Below are positions 43,601 through 51,296 of a stretch of 64,000 nucleotides of DNA, one piece after another (positions within the stretch are counted from its first letter, which is position 1; each line of letters starts with the position of its first letter). The stretch spans positions 124,001 through 188,000 of the forward strand of contig NZ_BMNK01000012.1 in assembly GCF_014646515.1 (NCBI RefSeq), read 5' to 3'. This DNA comes from Nonomuraea glycinis. Its GTDB lineage: Bacteria; Actinomycetota; Actinomycetes; Streptosporangiales; Streptosporangiaceae. The translations under genes and the position numbers were made by a program. A model generated the notes under the pieces. That model searched no databases, was not told where the DNA came from, and saw only the letters and a program-made list of their open reading frames with translations.

Positions 43601-44968
43601 ACGTGGCAGCGCGTGGACGAGCTGCCCTTCGAGCCGGCGCGCGGCTACCACGCCGTACTCGGCCGGTGGGAGTCGGGACAGCTGCTGAGCGTGAAGGGCG
43701 CTCCCGAGATCGTGCTCTCCCGGTCCACCGGCATGGTCGTGGACGGACGGCACGTCCCGCTGGACGAACGGGTCAGACGGGAGCTGGAGCAGGGGATGGA
43801 ACGGCTGGCCCGGCAGGGCTACCGCGTGCTCGCCGTCGCCGAGCGGCCCGCCTCCAGCCGCGCCGACCTCGACGAGTCGCGCATCGAGAACCTGCGCTTT
43901 CTCGGGTTCCTCGGCATGGCCGACCCGGTGCGCCCGACGGCCAAGCGCAGCGTGGAGCAGCTCGTACGGGCCGGCGTACGGGTCGTCATGCTCACCGGCG
44001 ACCATCCCAGCACGGCGGCGGCCATCGCCGCGGAGATCGGCGCGCTGGACGGGCTGCGGGTGATGACCGGCCCCGAGCTGGAGGCGCTAGACGACGACGC
44101 CCTGACGGAGGCGCTGGCCGAGGTGGCGGTGTTCGCCCGGGTCACGCCCGAGCACAAGGCGCGGATCGTCACCAGCTTCCGCACGGCGGGCAAGGTCGTG
44201 GCCGTCACCGGCGACGGCGCCAATGACGTGCCCGCGATCCGGCTCGCCGACGTGGGCATCGCCCTCGGCACGAACGCCGCCCCCGCCGCCAGGGCCGCCG
44301 CCGACATCGTCCTGGCGGACGACCGGATCGAGACGATCATCGACGCGATCGTCGAGGGCCGGGGCATGTGGGCCTCCGTACGCGACGCGCTGGGCATCCT
44401 GCTCGGCGGCAACATCGGCGAGATCGCCTTCACGCTCGGCTCCAGCCTCCTGACCGGCCGCAGCGCGCTGAACACCCGCCAGCTCCTGCTGGTCAACCTG
44501 CTCACCGACATGCTGCCCGCCATGGCGGTGGCCATCCGGCCGCCCAGCGCGTCCAGTCCCGAGCGCCTGCTGGCCGAGGGGCCGGAAGTCTCGCTGGGGG
44601 CCGCCCTGACGCGGGACATCTACCTGCGCGCCGTCGTCACGGCGGGCGCCGCCACCGCGGCGTGGTCGCTGGCCCGGCTGAGCGGCACGCGGGGGCGGGC
44701 GGACACGGTGGGTCTCATCGGCCTGGTGTCGGCGCAGTTGCTGCAGACGCTGGCGCTGGGCGGGCGGGACCGGGTGGTGGTGCTCGCCGCGGTGTCGTCG
44801 CTGGCCGCGCTGGTCGTGATCGTCTCGGTGCCGGGGCTCAGCCGGCTCTTCGGCTGCCGTCCGACCGGCCTCGTCGGCTGGGGCATCGGCCTGGGCTGCG
44901 CCGTGGCCGCGACCGTGGTGAGCGTGCTGGTCGAACGGCGATCCGTCACCGCCCGTTCACCGAACTGA
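40643..44968 (+). CDS. large P-type ATPase with a degenerate N-terminal duplicate
   Basis: A 1441-residue cation-transport ATPase. The C-terminal ~850 residues form a complete pump: PLTGESQ (Thr754 onward), membrane motif VPEGLP as in P2-type pumps, phosphorylation motif with Asp911 in CFDKTGTLTEGH, and hinge motif TGDGANDVPAIRLADVGIAL. The first ~570 residues contain decayed counterparts: RIDTVVLDAAVLTTG (Asp324), aligning with RVDVLCFDKTGTLTEG, and RGRGALRQADLGIGLLDG, aligning with the hinge. It resembles actinobacterial CtpI-type pumps, which are similarly long. The ion is unknown; no heavy-metal CPx motif is present, so a soft-metal pump is unlikely. Confidence 0.88.
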   Translation: MALFGMLLDLLPPPVRNVFPDSRSVRSCPGGVRIELRSVGGPRTEGPARVLEERLRAAGAARAEVNGALGSVFVSCDETTDVAKLVAIVAECDADGRTAGPARVLDGVEQQARAAFSLGLHLAGAGLAMTGRLARLPALPVAVPSLVTLAEHTPRVRTELERHLGKPAVDAALVTSRIVAHTLSLRPASLLVDSVAAAVRYAEARARRQAWERREEEFAVTPGAYRHIAPAVAARPVPLPRGPVERYADAAGGVSLGAHVVTSVLSRSHHRGLSVLISGTPKAANLGRDAFTGAVGRALAGRGTMVLDRAALSRMDRIDTVVLDAAVLTTGAWTIDGVLPLTPDVDLDDLHARLYTLLDLTDPDAARTRDGWQARPHTLRSDPRPDRDRVLEEWREQGVRAVEVVRGGTPIALVGLARELYPAAEALVAAPKGACEVVLAGGEPGLARRLVVERSIDGGTKLAASVRALQAEGRGVAVVSRRGRGALRQADLGIGLLDGVRRVPWDADVVAELDGVHLLLRYLASARKASVRAVYVSAAGSAAGLGLAFLGPATTAVGRASLVRDCTGLAALAAGQWTARSVGREAPPIRADHTPWHAMAARDVVERLRTSPDGLTESEAERRRTARPAAKGPQSLAGASVEELANPMTPLLAVGAGLSAAFGSVLDAVLIGGVMVTGALLGGAQRRGADHALHHLTETTAVRVRLRRPTGLVQGDADALVPGDVIELRAGDAVPADGRLLKAAGLEMDEAPLTGESQLVAKTAAPTAAPAVADRASMVYEGTTVAAGHGLAVVVATGEATVAGRTARLSQERPPPSGVELRLRELGHKILPTALGSGVVLMLVELVRGSPLAQALAPAVSMMVAAVPEGLPFVATVAELASAKRLSTRNTLVRNPSTIEALGRVDVLCFDKTGTLTEGHISLRMVSDGRVEQSVAEAVPELRAIVGAALRAGPRFDGGRAIPHPTDRAVVAGAERLGITPEDGLRTWQRVDELPFEPARGYHAVLGRWESGQLLSVKGAPEIVLSRSTGMVVDGRHVPLDERVRRELEQGMERLARQGYRVLAVAERPASSRADLDESRIENLRFLGFLGMADPVRPTAKRSVEQLVRAGVRVVMLTGDHPSTAAAIAAEIGALDGLRVMTGPELEALDDDALTEALAEVAVFARVTPEHKARIVTSFRTAGKVVAVTGDGANDVPAIRLADVGIALGTNAAPAARAAADIVLADDRIETIIDAIVEGRGMWASVRDALGILLGGNIGEIAFTLGSSLLTGRSALNTRQLLLVNLLTDMLPAMAVAIRPPSASSPERLLAEGPEVSLGAALTRDIYLRAVVTAGAATAAWSLARLSGTRGRADTVGLIGLVSAQLLQTLALGGRDRVVVLAAVSSLAALVVIVSVPGLSRLFGCRPTGLVGWGIGLGCAVAATVVSVLVERRSVTARSPN

Positions 44969-45045
44969 CACCCCTACCGATACCACTCCGTCACCTTTAT
45001 AGCGAAATATGCTCGTAAATGCCCTTATGACCGTTAGGTAGAGAG

Positions 45046-45171
45046 TTGTCTGAGTTCTTCGCCTCCCTGCTCGCCAAGGCCGCCGTCATGCTGCTCGAAG
45101 CGCTGATCATGCGGTTCATCCAGAGTCTCGCCGCCTCGCTCTTCCGTCCCGCGGGCGTGCGGCTGGCCTAG
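45046..45171 (+). CDS. possible 41-residue amphipathic small protein
   Basis: An open frame from a TTG at 45046 reads MSEFFASLLAKAAVMLLEAL then IMRFIQSLAASLFRPAGVRLA and stops at 45171. It is a single strongly amphipathic helix, with GC-rich third positions and a perfect terminator 9 bases later. Against it: the TTG start, a ribosome binding site (AGGTAGAGAG) that is too close, and its small size. It may be a genuine membrane-associated peptide gene. Confidence 0.4.
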   Translation: MSEFFASLLAKAAVMLLEALIMRFIQSLAASLFRPAGVRLA

Positions 45172-45180
45172 CGTCCTCCA

Positions 45181-45211
45181 GGCGCCCGGCCGGGCTCGCC
45201 GGCCGGGCGCC
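45181..45211. terminator. strong bidirectional hairpin
   Basis: GGCGCCCGGCCGG and CCGGCCGGGCGCC form a perfect 13-bp stem around GCTCG. It lies between the small ORF and the convergent M29-like gene, whose stop is 5 bases beyond it. Confidence 0.85.
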
Positions 45212-45215
45212 ACGG

Positions 45216-46352
45216 TCAGCGGGTCGCCGGTCCCCCGGTGTAGCGGCGGGGGAGGATCATGAGCGGGTTGTCGTCGAGGATCACGTCGGGCGGCCCGAAC
45301 CGGGCGGCGACCTCGCGGATCTCCGGGTCGTCGAGCAGCAGCAGGCGGCCGTCCTCGACGAACGACTCGCCGTCCACCTGGATGGAGGGCCGGTCGATCT
45401 GGCAGTCGCAGTGCGCGAAGCCGGGGCTGGTGGTGACCGGGACGCCGTCGCGCAGGGCGTCGAGGCCGCAGTAGAAGGCTCCGGCGTGCTTCTCGCGCTC
45501 GAACTGGGTGCCGCCGGCGAGCCGGGTCTTGGGGTTGAGCCCGATCAGGGCGTGCCGGAGGTAGTAGCCGTCGGGTGAGGCGCGGCGCAGCTGCTCGGCG
45601 GCGATCCCGCCCTCGATCTTCCGCACCTGGTTCTCCTCCAGCGTGATGCGCAGGAGTTGCTCCGGCACCCCGGTGAAGGTCGAGTCCTCGATGACCAGGA
45701 CGCCTTCGGTGACGGTCGGATGGAAGTTCGCGCCGCCGTACGGGAAGGGTTGCCAGTCGCCGGGCTTCAGCGGGCCCTCGTCCAGGGTGAAGGCGAAGCG
45801 CGACAGGGTCAGGTCGGTGCCCAGCGCGGAGGTCACGCGGATGCTCTGGGCCGCGTTCAGCCTGGTCAGGGCCCGATGCTTGATGGCGTAGTAGACGTCG
45901 TTGGGGAACCTGGCGCCGGTGAGCATGGCGCCGGCCGTGGCGGCCATGTGCAGCGAGGCGAAGCGCACGGGCAGCGCTCTGATCTGGTCGAAGAAGAGGG
46001 GCGCGGTGTGCACCTCGCCCCACCAGGTGGCGCTGATCACGACGTCGGCCTCGCGCACCGCGGCCGTCTCGACCTGGTGGGTCACGTCCTTGTCCCACCC
46101 CCCGGGGCTGAACGGGGCCACGGACAGCACGTGCACGTCGGCGTCGCGGTAGGCCGCCGCCGCGGCGATGGCCTGCACGACGACGGGGTCGGCCGTGTGC
46201 TCGACCAGCAGGAGCACCCGCTCGCCGGACGCGACCTGGGCGTGGTGCATCAGATTGCGCGCGCCGGGCATCAACTCGACGATCGAGTACGGGGTGGCGC
46301 CCGGCATGGAGGCGTAGGAGAAGGGCGCCGCGGCGTAAGGATTCACGATCAT
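45216..46352 (-). CDS. M29 aminopeptidase / NicX-like metalloenzyme family protein
   Basis: A 378-residue cytoplasmic protein. The N-terminal half is a Rossmann-like domain (GERVLLLVEHTADPVVVQAI, then DVVISATWWGEVHTAPLFF). The C-terminal half has conserved acidic and glycine patterns (GLDALRDGVPVTTSPGFAHC then DCQIDRP). The layout resembles the leucyl aminopeptidase T (M29) and 2,5-dihydroxypyridine dioxygenase (NicX) group, which share a metal-binding fold. Which reaction it performs cannot be told. It is divergent from the MFS gene, with 87 bases between starts. Confidence 0.55.
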   Translation of the reverse strand: MIVNPYAAAPFSYASMPGATPYSIVELMPGARNLMHHAQVASGERVLLLVEHTADPVVVQAIAAAAAYRDADVHVLSVAPFSPGGWDKDVTHQVETAAVREADVVISATWWGEVHTAPLFFDQIRALPVRFASLHMAATAGAMLTGARFPNDVYYAIKHRALTRLNAAQSIRVTSALGTDLTLSRFAFTLDEGPLKPGDWQPFPYGGANFHPTVTEGVLVIEDSTFTGVPEQLLRITLEENQVRKIEGGIAAEQLRRASPDGYYLRHALIGLNPKTRLAGGTQFEREKHAGAFYCGLDALRDGVPVTTSPGFAHCDCQIDRPSIQVDGESFVEDGRLLLLDDPEIREVAARFGPPDVILDDNPLMILPRRYTGGPATR

Positions 46353-46439
46353 CGCACTCTCATCCGGTATGTGCTGGTCTGCGACTTCTACCCGTTACTT
46401 TAAGTGTTAATGCGGCTACTTTCAGCTACTGTGGTGCCT

Positions 46440-47624
46440 ATGAGGACGCGGACGAACCTGACCCTGGCGACGCTGTTCTTCGGGGTGTTCGTGATGGGCT
46501 GCGCCGAACTGCTCGTGGTCGGCGTGCTGGACCTGATCGCCGCCGACCTGCGGGTCTCCATCGCCGCGGCCGGCACGCTGGTGACCGCCTACGCGCTGGG
46601 GATGGCGATCGGCGGGCCGATCCTGACCGCGCTGACGATCAGGATGGACAAGCGGGCCGTTCTGGTCGGCACGCTCGTCGTGTTCGCCGTGGCCAACCTG
46701 GTCCCGTTGCTGGTGCCCGACCATGGGGTGTTCGTCGCGGCGCGCGTCCTGGCGGGCGCGGTGCAGGGGCTGTTCATCGCCGTCGGGTTCGTGACGGGCA
46801 TGGCGCTGGTCCCGCCGGAGCGCGCGGGCCGGGCGATCTCGGTGATCATCTCCGGCATCGCGGTGTCGGCCGCGCTGGGTGTGCCGCTGGGCACGCTGGT
46901 CGGGCAGACGGTGGGCTGGCGGGGCTCGTTCCTCGGGATCATCCTGCTCAGCGTGGTCGCGCTGGTCGCCACGGTGGCGTCGGTGCCGTCCGTGCCGCGC
47001 ACCGGCGGCGGCGTCGCGGGCCAGGCCAGGTACGCCTTCGCCCCGCGGGTGCTCGCCGTGCTGCTGGTGAACGTCCTGGTGTTCGCGGCGGTGTACTCGG
47101 CGCTGACCTATATCGTGCCGTTCCTGAACGGTGTCACGGGCATCTCCGGCGCGCTGATCAGCGTGTTCCTGCTCGCCTACGGCCTGGCCAACGCGGTGGG
47201 CGCGTTCTGCGGCGGCCGGTTCGCCGACAGGAGCGCCGCGCGCACCCTCGTCGTGGCGACCGCCGGCGCCGCGGCCTGCCTGCTGGCGCTCTACCTCGCC
47301 GGCGCGGTCGCGCCGCTCGTGGCGCTGGTGATGGCGGCCTGGGGGCTGTTCGTCGGCGGCATGGTGCCCTCGCTGCAGTTCCGCGTGGTGAGCCTGGCCG
47401 GTCCGGGCGGCGCGCTGGCGTCCTCGCTGCCCGGCTCCGCGATCAACGTGGGCATCGCGGCCGGCTCGCTCGCCGGTGGCGTGGCGATCGGCGGCTCCGG
47501 CGTCTCGGCCCCGGTGGTCACCGGCCTGATCATCGCCGTGATCGCCGTGCCCACCGCCTGGGCCACCGGCTTTCTCAAGCCGCCGACGGCCCGGGCGGCG
47601 GAGCTCACTCCTTACGTCGCCTAA
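46440..47624 (+). CDS. major facilitator superfamily transporter
   Basis: A 394-residue MFS efflux-type permease with twelve predicted membrane segments. The ATG at 46440 is chosen because the hydrophobic sequence begins directly after RTRTNLTLATLFFGVFVMG; a GTG or ATG further upstream is possible. Motif GMAIGGPILTALTIRMDKRA matches the loop 2-3 signature of drug:H+ antiporters. Two similar boxes (TTACTTTAAG and CTACTTTCAG, 46395-46430) in the divergent promoter region could bind a shared regulator. The substrate is unknown. Confidence 0.85.
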   Translation: MRTRTNLTLATLFFGVFVMGCAELLVVGVLDLIAADLRVSIAAAGTLVTAYALGMAIGGPILTALTIRMDKRAVLVGTLVVFAVANLVPLLVPDHGVFVAARVLAGAVQGLFIAVGFVTGMALVPPERAGRAISVIISGIAVSAALGVPLGTLVGQTVGWRGSFLGIILLSVVALVATVASVPSVPRTGGGVAGQARYAFAPRVLAVLLVNVLVFAAVYSALTYIVPFLNGVTGISGALISVFLLAYGLANAVGAFCGGRFADRSAARTLVVATAGAAACLLALYLAGAVAPLVALVMAAWGLFVGGMVPSLQFRVVSLAGPGGALASSLPGSAINVGIAAGSLAGGVAIGGSGVSAPVVTGLIIAVIAVPTAWATGFLKPPTARAAELTPYVA

Positions 47625-47699
47625 CATCCGGAAAATGCTGGTTTGCGCACTTGTTAGAGATCTTCGTAGGGTGTGGCATCGCCTAAGATCGGAGTCCCC

Positions 47700-48830
47700 A
47701 TGCGTGAGCCGGAGCCGACACCCGCCGATCAGTGGTCCGGGTGGGAAACAGAGCCGAAGCCCCCCGCATACTGGCCGGGACTCGGGAACGAGCAGCGGCA
47801 AGGCGGGCTGGAGATCGACCGCAAGGTCACGAAGGCCGTCGCCGGCAAGCTCGTCGGGCTGGCCACCGACGCCGACATGGACGGCACGTTCGAGAGATAC
47901 GGGAACCTCGACTCCATCCCGAACCTCCACTGGCGCCTGCCGGGTGATCTCGGCCGGCTTCTCCAGGGCGCGGGCGCACTGACGCGCCTGGTCTGGAGTG
48001 ACCTGCACGCCGAGGTCGGCATGGCGGGACTCCTGATCGAACGAGCCTCCGCCCGATATGACCTCGTGGAGTCCCCCCGGCTCGGCGACATCCCCCTGTC
48101 CGAGCTCGCGGCGCGCATGCCCGGGGAAGGCCCCCTGGGCCGGGTCGGCCAGCCGAGCCACCTCTACCCCAAGGGCAGCGATCCGCTCGAACTCGCCAAG
48201 GGGACCGATTACGGCGTCGGCGACATGACCGCGGCGAAAGCGGTGCACGACTTCTCCTTCAGCACCTTCTGGCTGTACGGGAATGTGCCGGCGTACTTCG
48301 ATGCGATGGCCGCCTCACTGGTCGAACTGGCGAACACGCTGCCGCTCCGGGCGCAGGACCTGCGCGACGCCCCTTGGCACGGCGAGGCCGCCGACATGGC
48401 GCAGGGCGCGCTGCGGCAGATCCACGGGAACGTGACCTCTCTGGCCGCCACCGCCGGCACCCTGAGCGCGGCGGCCGAGAGGTACAAGGAGATCGTCTAC
48501 TGGTGCTCCGCCAACTTCGAGAAGGCGGTGGACCCGCATCGGGGCGGCTGGGACGAGTTCTGGGATCTCGGCGGCACGGCGGACAGCCGGACCCGGAGCT
48601 TCCTCGGGGAGGCGAACAACGCGTTCACCGACATCTATCAGATGATGCCCAAGCGCATCTCGGAGGATTTGCCGGGGCTGCTCGTGAACGACGACATGAC
48701 CGCCGGCCTGCGCTCGAACATCGACCGCCTGGTCGATTTCCCCGAGCTCTCCGCGGCCAACCGGGAGTGGCTGGCCGATAACAAGCCGCTGCTGCGTGCG
48801 TACGAGAAGGCGGAGCAGACGTACGGCTGA
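47700..48830 (+). CDS. WXG100-like hypothetical protein
   Basis: A 376-residue soluble protein without a signal peptide (ATG at 47700 with GGAG upstream; a GTG at 47673 adds nine residues). A long helical middle has the small-residue motif APWHGEAADMAQGALRQIHG and LAATAGTLSAAAERYKEIVY, which resembles the WxG turn between helices in type VII secretion substrates. The tail reads REWLADNKPLLRAYEKAEQTYG. No enzymatic motif was seen. It may be a type VII-secreted protein or partner, but no secretion genes are near. Confidence 0.55.
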   Translation: MREPEPTPADQWSGWETEPKPPAYWPGLGNEQRQGGLEIDRKVTKAVAGKLVGLATDADMDGTFERYGNLDSIPNLHWRLPGDLGRLLQGAGALTRLVWSDLHAEVGMAGLLIERASARYDLVESPRLGDIPLSELAARMPGEGPLGRVGQPSHLYPKGSDPLELAKGTDYGVGDMTAAKAVHDFSFSTFWLYGNVPAYFDAMAASLVELANTLPLRAQDLRDAPWHGEAADMAQGALRQIHGNVTSLAATAGTLSAAAERYKEIVYWCSANFEKAVDPHRGGWDEFWDLGGTADSRTRSFLGEANNAFTDIYQMMPKRISEDLPGLLVNDDMTAGLRSNIDRLVDFPELSAANREWLADNKPLLRAYEKAEQTYG

Positions 48831-48861
48831 CGGCCCGGTAGTCCTGCTGAAACGCGCTCGC

Positions 48862-48891
48862 CCGGCACGGTCGCGCCGGCGACCGTGCCGG
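48862..48891 (+). terminator. perfect hairpin after the WXG-like gene
   Basis: CCGGCACGGTCGC and GCGACCGTGCCGG pair over 13 bp around GCCG, 32 bases after the stop codon. Confidence 0.8.
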
Positions 48892-48994
48892 CGGAAGTGA
48901 GCAGGCGTGGACAGTTGGTGACCTGTCAGGTGGACGGCTGACGGCCGCAGGCTTGGCGCCGGACATTCGGCAAGCCACCAAGGAGACACCTTTC

Positions 48995-49426
48995 ATGTCG
49001 AAGTCGCTCATCACCGCCGCCGTGACCGGGGCGATGGCCTTAGGTCTCATCGCCGCGCCCGCCCAGGCGACCACCGCCGCCGCACCACTCGCGGCGTCCT
49101 CGACCGCCAACGGGTACGGGCCCGACAACACGTTCCAGTACTACGGCCCCGGCCGCGAGGGCTACTTCCTCGGCTACTGGTACAAGGAGGGCGGCGGCGG
49201 CAACAGCTACAACTTCGGCGGCCGGCTCGTCGACCACCATGCCGACCAGTACTCGGCCACCTACGTCTACTTCAGGTATTACGACAAGGGGGGCAACCGC
49301 CGCACCAAGCTCTTCAAGACCACCAAGAAGCGCACCGTCCGCGACATCGGGTTCAAGAAGGACCTGGACGTCCGGGTCTGCACCGCTTGGCACCACCGGT
49401 GCGGCGGCTGGCACGACGTGTTCTAG
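48995..49426 (+). CDS. small secreted protein
   Basis: A 143-residue protein with a clear signal peptide (KSLITAAVTGAMALGLIAAP, AQA cleavage). The start ATG at 48995 has AAGGAGA upstream. The mature part is Tyr/Gly/Lys-rich (GREGYFLGYWYKEGGGGNSY, TYVYFRYYDKGGNRRTKLFK) and has two cysteines in VRVCTAWHHRCGGWHD that may form a disulfide. No family recognised. It ends next to a 10-bp direct duplication and a strong terminator. Confidence 0.75.
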   Translation: MSKSLITAAVTGAMALGLIAAPAQATTAAAPLAASSTANGYGPDNTFQYYGPGREGYFLGYWYKEGGGGNSYNFGGRLVDHHADQYSATYVYFRYYDKGGNRRTKLFKTTKKRTVRDIGFKKDLDVRVCTAWHHRCGGWHDVF

Positions 49427-49440
49427 ACCGTTCTAGACCG
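49421..49440. repeat. exact 10-bp tandem duplication at the stop codon
   Basis: TTCTAGACCG occurs twice in a row. The first copy contains the stop codon of the small secreted protein. Confidence 0.85.
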
Positions 49441-49465
49441 GCTCCGCCGAGCCGAACGTACGACC

Positions 49466-49500
49466 ACGAGGGCGTCCAGGCTGGTCCTGGGCGCCCTCGT
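49466..49500 (+). terminator. strong hairpin after the small secreted protein gene
   Basis: ACGAGGGCG-T-CCAGG pairs with CCTGG-G-CGCCCTCGT around CTGGT, giving a 14-bp stem with one internal mismatch pair. It lies between convergent genes. Confidence 0.8.
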
Positions 49501-49536
49501 CCCGATCGCCCGGGCGACCAGCCCTCTCGGCGTGGG

Positions 49537-50280
49537 TCAGCCGGTTCGCTGGAGCAGGAGGGTGACGAAGCCCAGGATCCTCCGATAGCCGTTCAGCCAC
49601 ATGTCACGATGCTCCAAGGCGGCCGCGCGGGCCGCGTCGGCGTCCGGGCCGGGGTTCTCGTTGGCCCAGCGCAGGAGCGTCCCTGTCCAGGACCACTCGT
49701 AGTCATCCCATTCGGACAGGTCGCTGGTGTAGCCGTAGATCGTGTCGAAACCGGCGAATTCGGCGGCGGCGACCGTCCCCGGCAGGTCGAGGAAGTCCGA
49801 CGGCTCGGCGCCCAGCCTGGTCAGCGCCTCCGGCGTCGGCTCGCGCTCCCAGAATCCGTCGCCGATCAGTGCCAGCCCGTTCGGCCTCAGGTAGCGCCGT
49901 ACGTGCTCGGCAGTGGGGACCAGGCCGCCGAACGCGTGCGTCGCGCCGACGCAGACCACCAGGTCGTACTGCTCGGCCACGGGGAAGTCGGCGGCCGGCC
50001 TGTGGTGGAGCCGGATGCGCTCCCAGACCCCCTGGGCCTCCGCGTGCCCCTCGGCGGCCTTGAGCGCCTGGGCGGAGATGTCGACGCCATCGGCGGTCGC
50101 GTCCTCGTGGAGGGCCAGCGCGCGCAACGTCCAAGCCGCCTCGCCGCAGCCGAGATCGAGGATCCGCGCCCCCTCGGGCAGCCGGGCCCGGCGCAGCAGC
50201 CGGGTCACGTGCGCGCCGGAGACCGGCGCGGCGATGGGATGGTCCCGATGGGCGAGATGACTGATGACCTGGCGTTCCAT
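49537..50280 (-). CDS. class I SAM-dependent methyltransferase
   Basis: A 247-residue protein with the class I SAM-binding motif ARILDLGCGEAAWTLRALAL, the acidic second strand (ATADGVDISAQALKAA) and the post-motif YDLVVCVGATHAFGG. The start is ATG at 50280; another in-frame ATG at 50298 has its ribosome site too close. The substrate is unknown and the C-terminal third (DDYEWSWTGTLLRWANENPG) gives no clue. It lies downstream of the MerR gene on the same strand, with 225 bases between. Confidence 0.85.
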   Translation of the reverse strand: MERQVISHLAHRDHPIAAPVSGAHVTRLLRRARLPEGARILDLGCGEAAWTLRALALHEDATADGVDISAQALKAAEGHAEAQGVWERIRLHHRPAADFPVAEQYDLVVCVGATHAFGGLVPTAEHVRRYLRPNGLALIGDGFWEREPTPEALTRLGAEPSDFLDLPGTVAAAEFAGFDTIYGYTSDLSEWDDYEWSWTGTLLRWANENPGPDADAARAAALEHRDMWLNGYRRILGFVTLLLQRTG

Positions 50281-50427
50281 TGCCCCACTCTGTCGCATCT
50301 CCCACCGGCGGGACCAGCCGTTTGATCGCCCACGACGGTGACCGCCGGCCATCCGGGCTTCGCCGGCGCCGCCGGTACGAAGGACAGCCGGACCCGGGAA
50401 ATGCCGGCGCAACGGCACCGCGACAGA

Positions 50428-50493
50428 AGGAGGGAGTGGCGGCAGCACTATCCGCCGATCCTGGATGCCTACGAGGAGGCGGAGAAAAGTACG
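50428..50493 (+). pseudogene. possible 3' remnant of a WXG-like paralogue
   Basis: A plus-strand frame reads RREWRQHYPPILDAYEEAEK, similar to the C-terminus of the 47.7-kb protein (NREWLADNKPLLRAYEKAEQ). The match is about 20 residues and there is no stop at the expected place. It lies in the 225-base gap between two minus-strand genes. It could be chance. Confidence 0.35.
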
Positions 50494-50505
50494 AGTAAGA
50501 GCGGC

Positions 50506-51243
50506 TCAGCGCCGCGTCATGTACGTACGAGGCGGGGCGTCGTCAGCGACGGGCACCTCCAGGGTTGTGGCGTGGGCGCCGTCGGCGTCGATGAGATGGT
50601 CTTCCACGGTGGGACCGGCAACGGCCAGGCGGTGGCGGCGCAGCCAGCCGAACAGGTCCTGGCCGGCGCGGACGACTCCCACCGAGGGCGGGACGATGGC
50701 CCGTACGACGCTGCGGGTCTGCAGCGTGAGCCGGCCGTCGGCGCGATCGGTGGTCACCGCGGCGGTGAACCGGCCCGTCGGCGGGCCGTCGAGCCAGGTC
50801 AGCAGCGTGGCCGGCGGTGTCGCGCAGAGGCCGGCCAGCGCGGCGGGGTGCGCCACGCGCAGCCGGCGGACGCGCAGGTGGCGCGGGCCGACGGTGGCCT
50901 GCTGCGGCAGGATCGACATCGGCGTGGTGAGGTGGTCCTGGGCGTGCGCGGCGGTCGCGGCCAGGGCGGCGATGTCCCGCTGGATGCCGGTCACGATCTC
51001 GGCCAGCGCCTGCCGTACCTGCGGCTCGGGGGCGTCGAGCAGATCGGCGATCTGACGCAGCGGCAGGCCGAGGCGCTGCAGGCCGCGGATGCGTTCGAGC
51101 CGGGACAGCTCGGCCACGCCGTACCAGCGGTAGCCGGTGAGGCCGTCGACCGAGGCCGGGACGAGCAGCCCGATCTTGTCGTAGTGGCGCAGGGTACGTT
51201 CGGATACGCCGACCATGCGCGCCAGTTGCCCGATCCGCCACAT
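50506..51243 (-). CDS. MerR-family regulator with a C-terminal effector domain
   Basis: A 245-residue regulator. The N-terminus is a MerR winged helix-turn-helix (MWRIGQLARMVGVSERTLRH, then YDKIGLLVPASVDGLTGYRW). A helical linker leads to a C-terminal domain of about 140 residues that looks like the GyrI-like small-molecule binding fold seen in drug-sensing MerR proteins. It is divergent from a membrane protein gene, with a MerR-type dyad in the 53-base gap, so that operon is the likely target. Confidence 0.88.
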   Translation of the reverse strand: MWRIGQLARMVGVSERTLRHYDKIGLLVPASVDGLTGYRWYGVAELSRLERIRGLQRLGLPLRQIADLLDAPEPQVRQALAEIVTGIQRDIAALAATAAHAQDHLTTPMSILPQQATVGPRHLRVRRLRVAHPAALAGLCATPPATLLTWLDGPPTGRFTAAVTTDRADGRLTLQTRSVVRAIVPPSVGVVRAGQDLFGWLRRHRLAVAGPTVEDHLIDADGAHATTLEVPVADDAPPRTYMTRR

Positions 51244-51259
51244 GGCGTCCCCTCGTGTT

Positions 51260-51282
51260 AACCTTGCCCCCGCGTCAGGGTT
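51260..51282. promoter_or_regulatory. MerR-type operator dyad
   Basis: AACCTTG and CAGGGTT are inverted with one mismatch around nine bases, in the 53-base divergent region between the MerR gene and the membrane protein gene. This fits a MerR-controlled promoter with a long spacer. Confidence 0.5.
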
Positions 51283-51296
51283 TTACCGTCACCGCC

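Noticed and set aside
40286..44005. 1239-codon open frame antisense to the P-type ATPase
   Set aside because: It is a shadow frame produced by high third-position GC. It has low complexity (His/Gly/Arg-rich), no domain, and the sense frame is clearly real.
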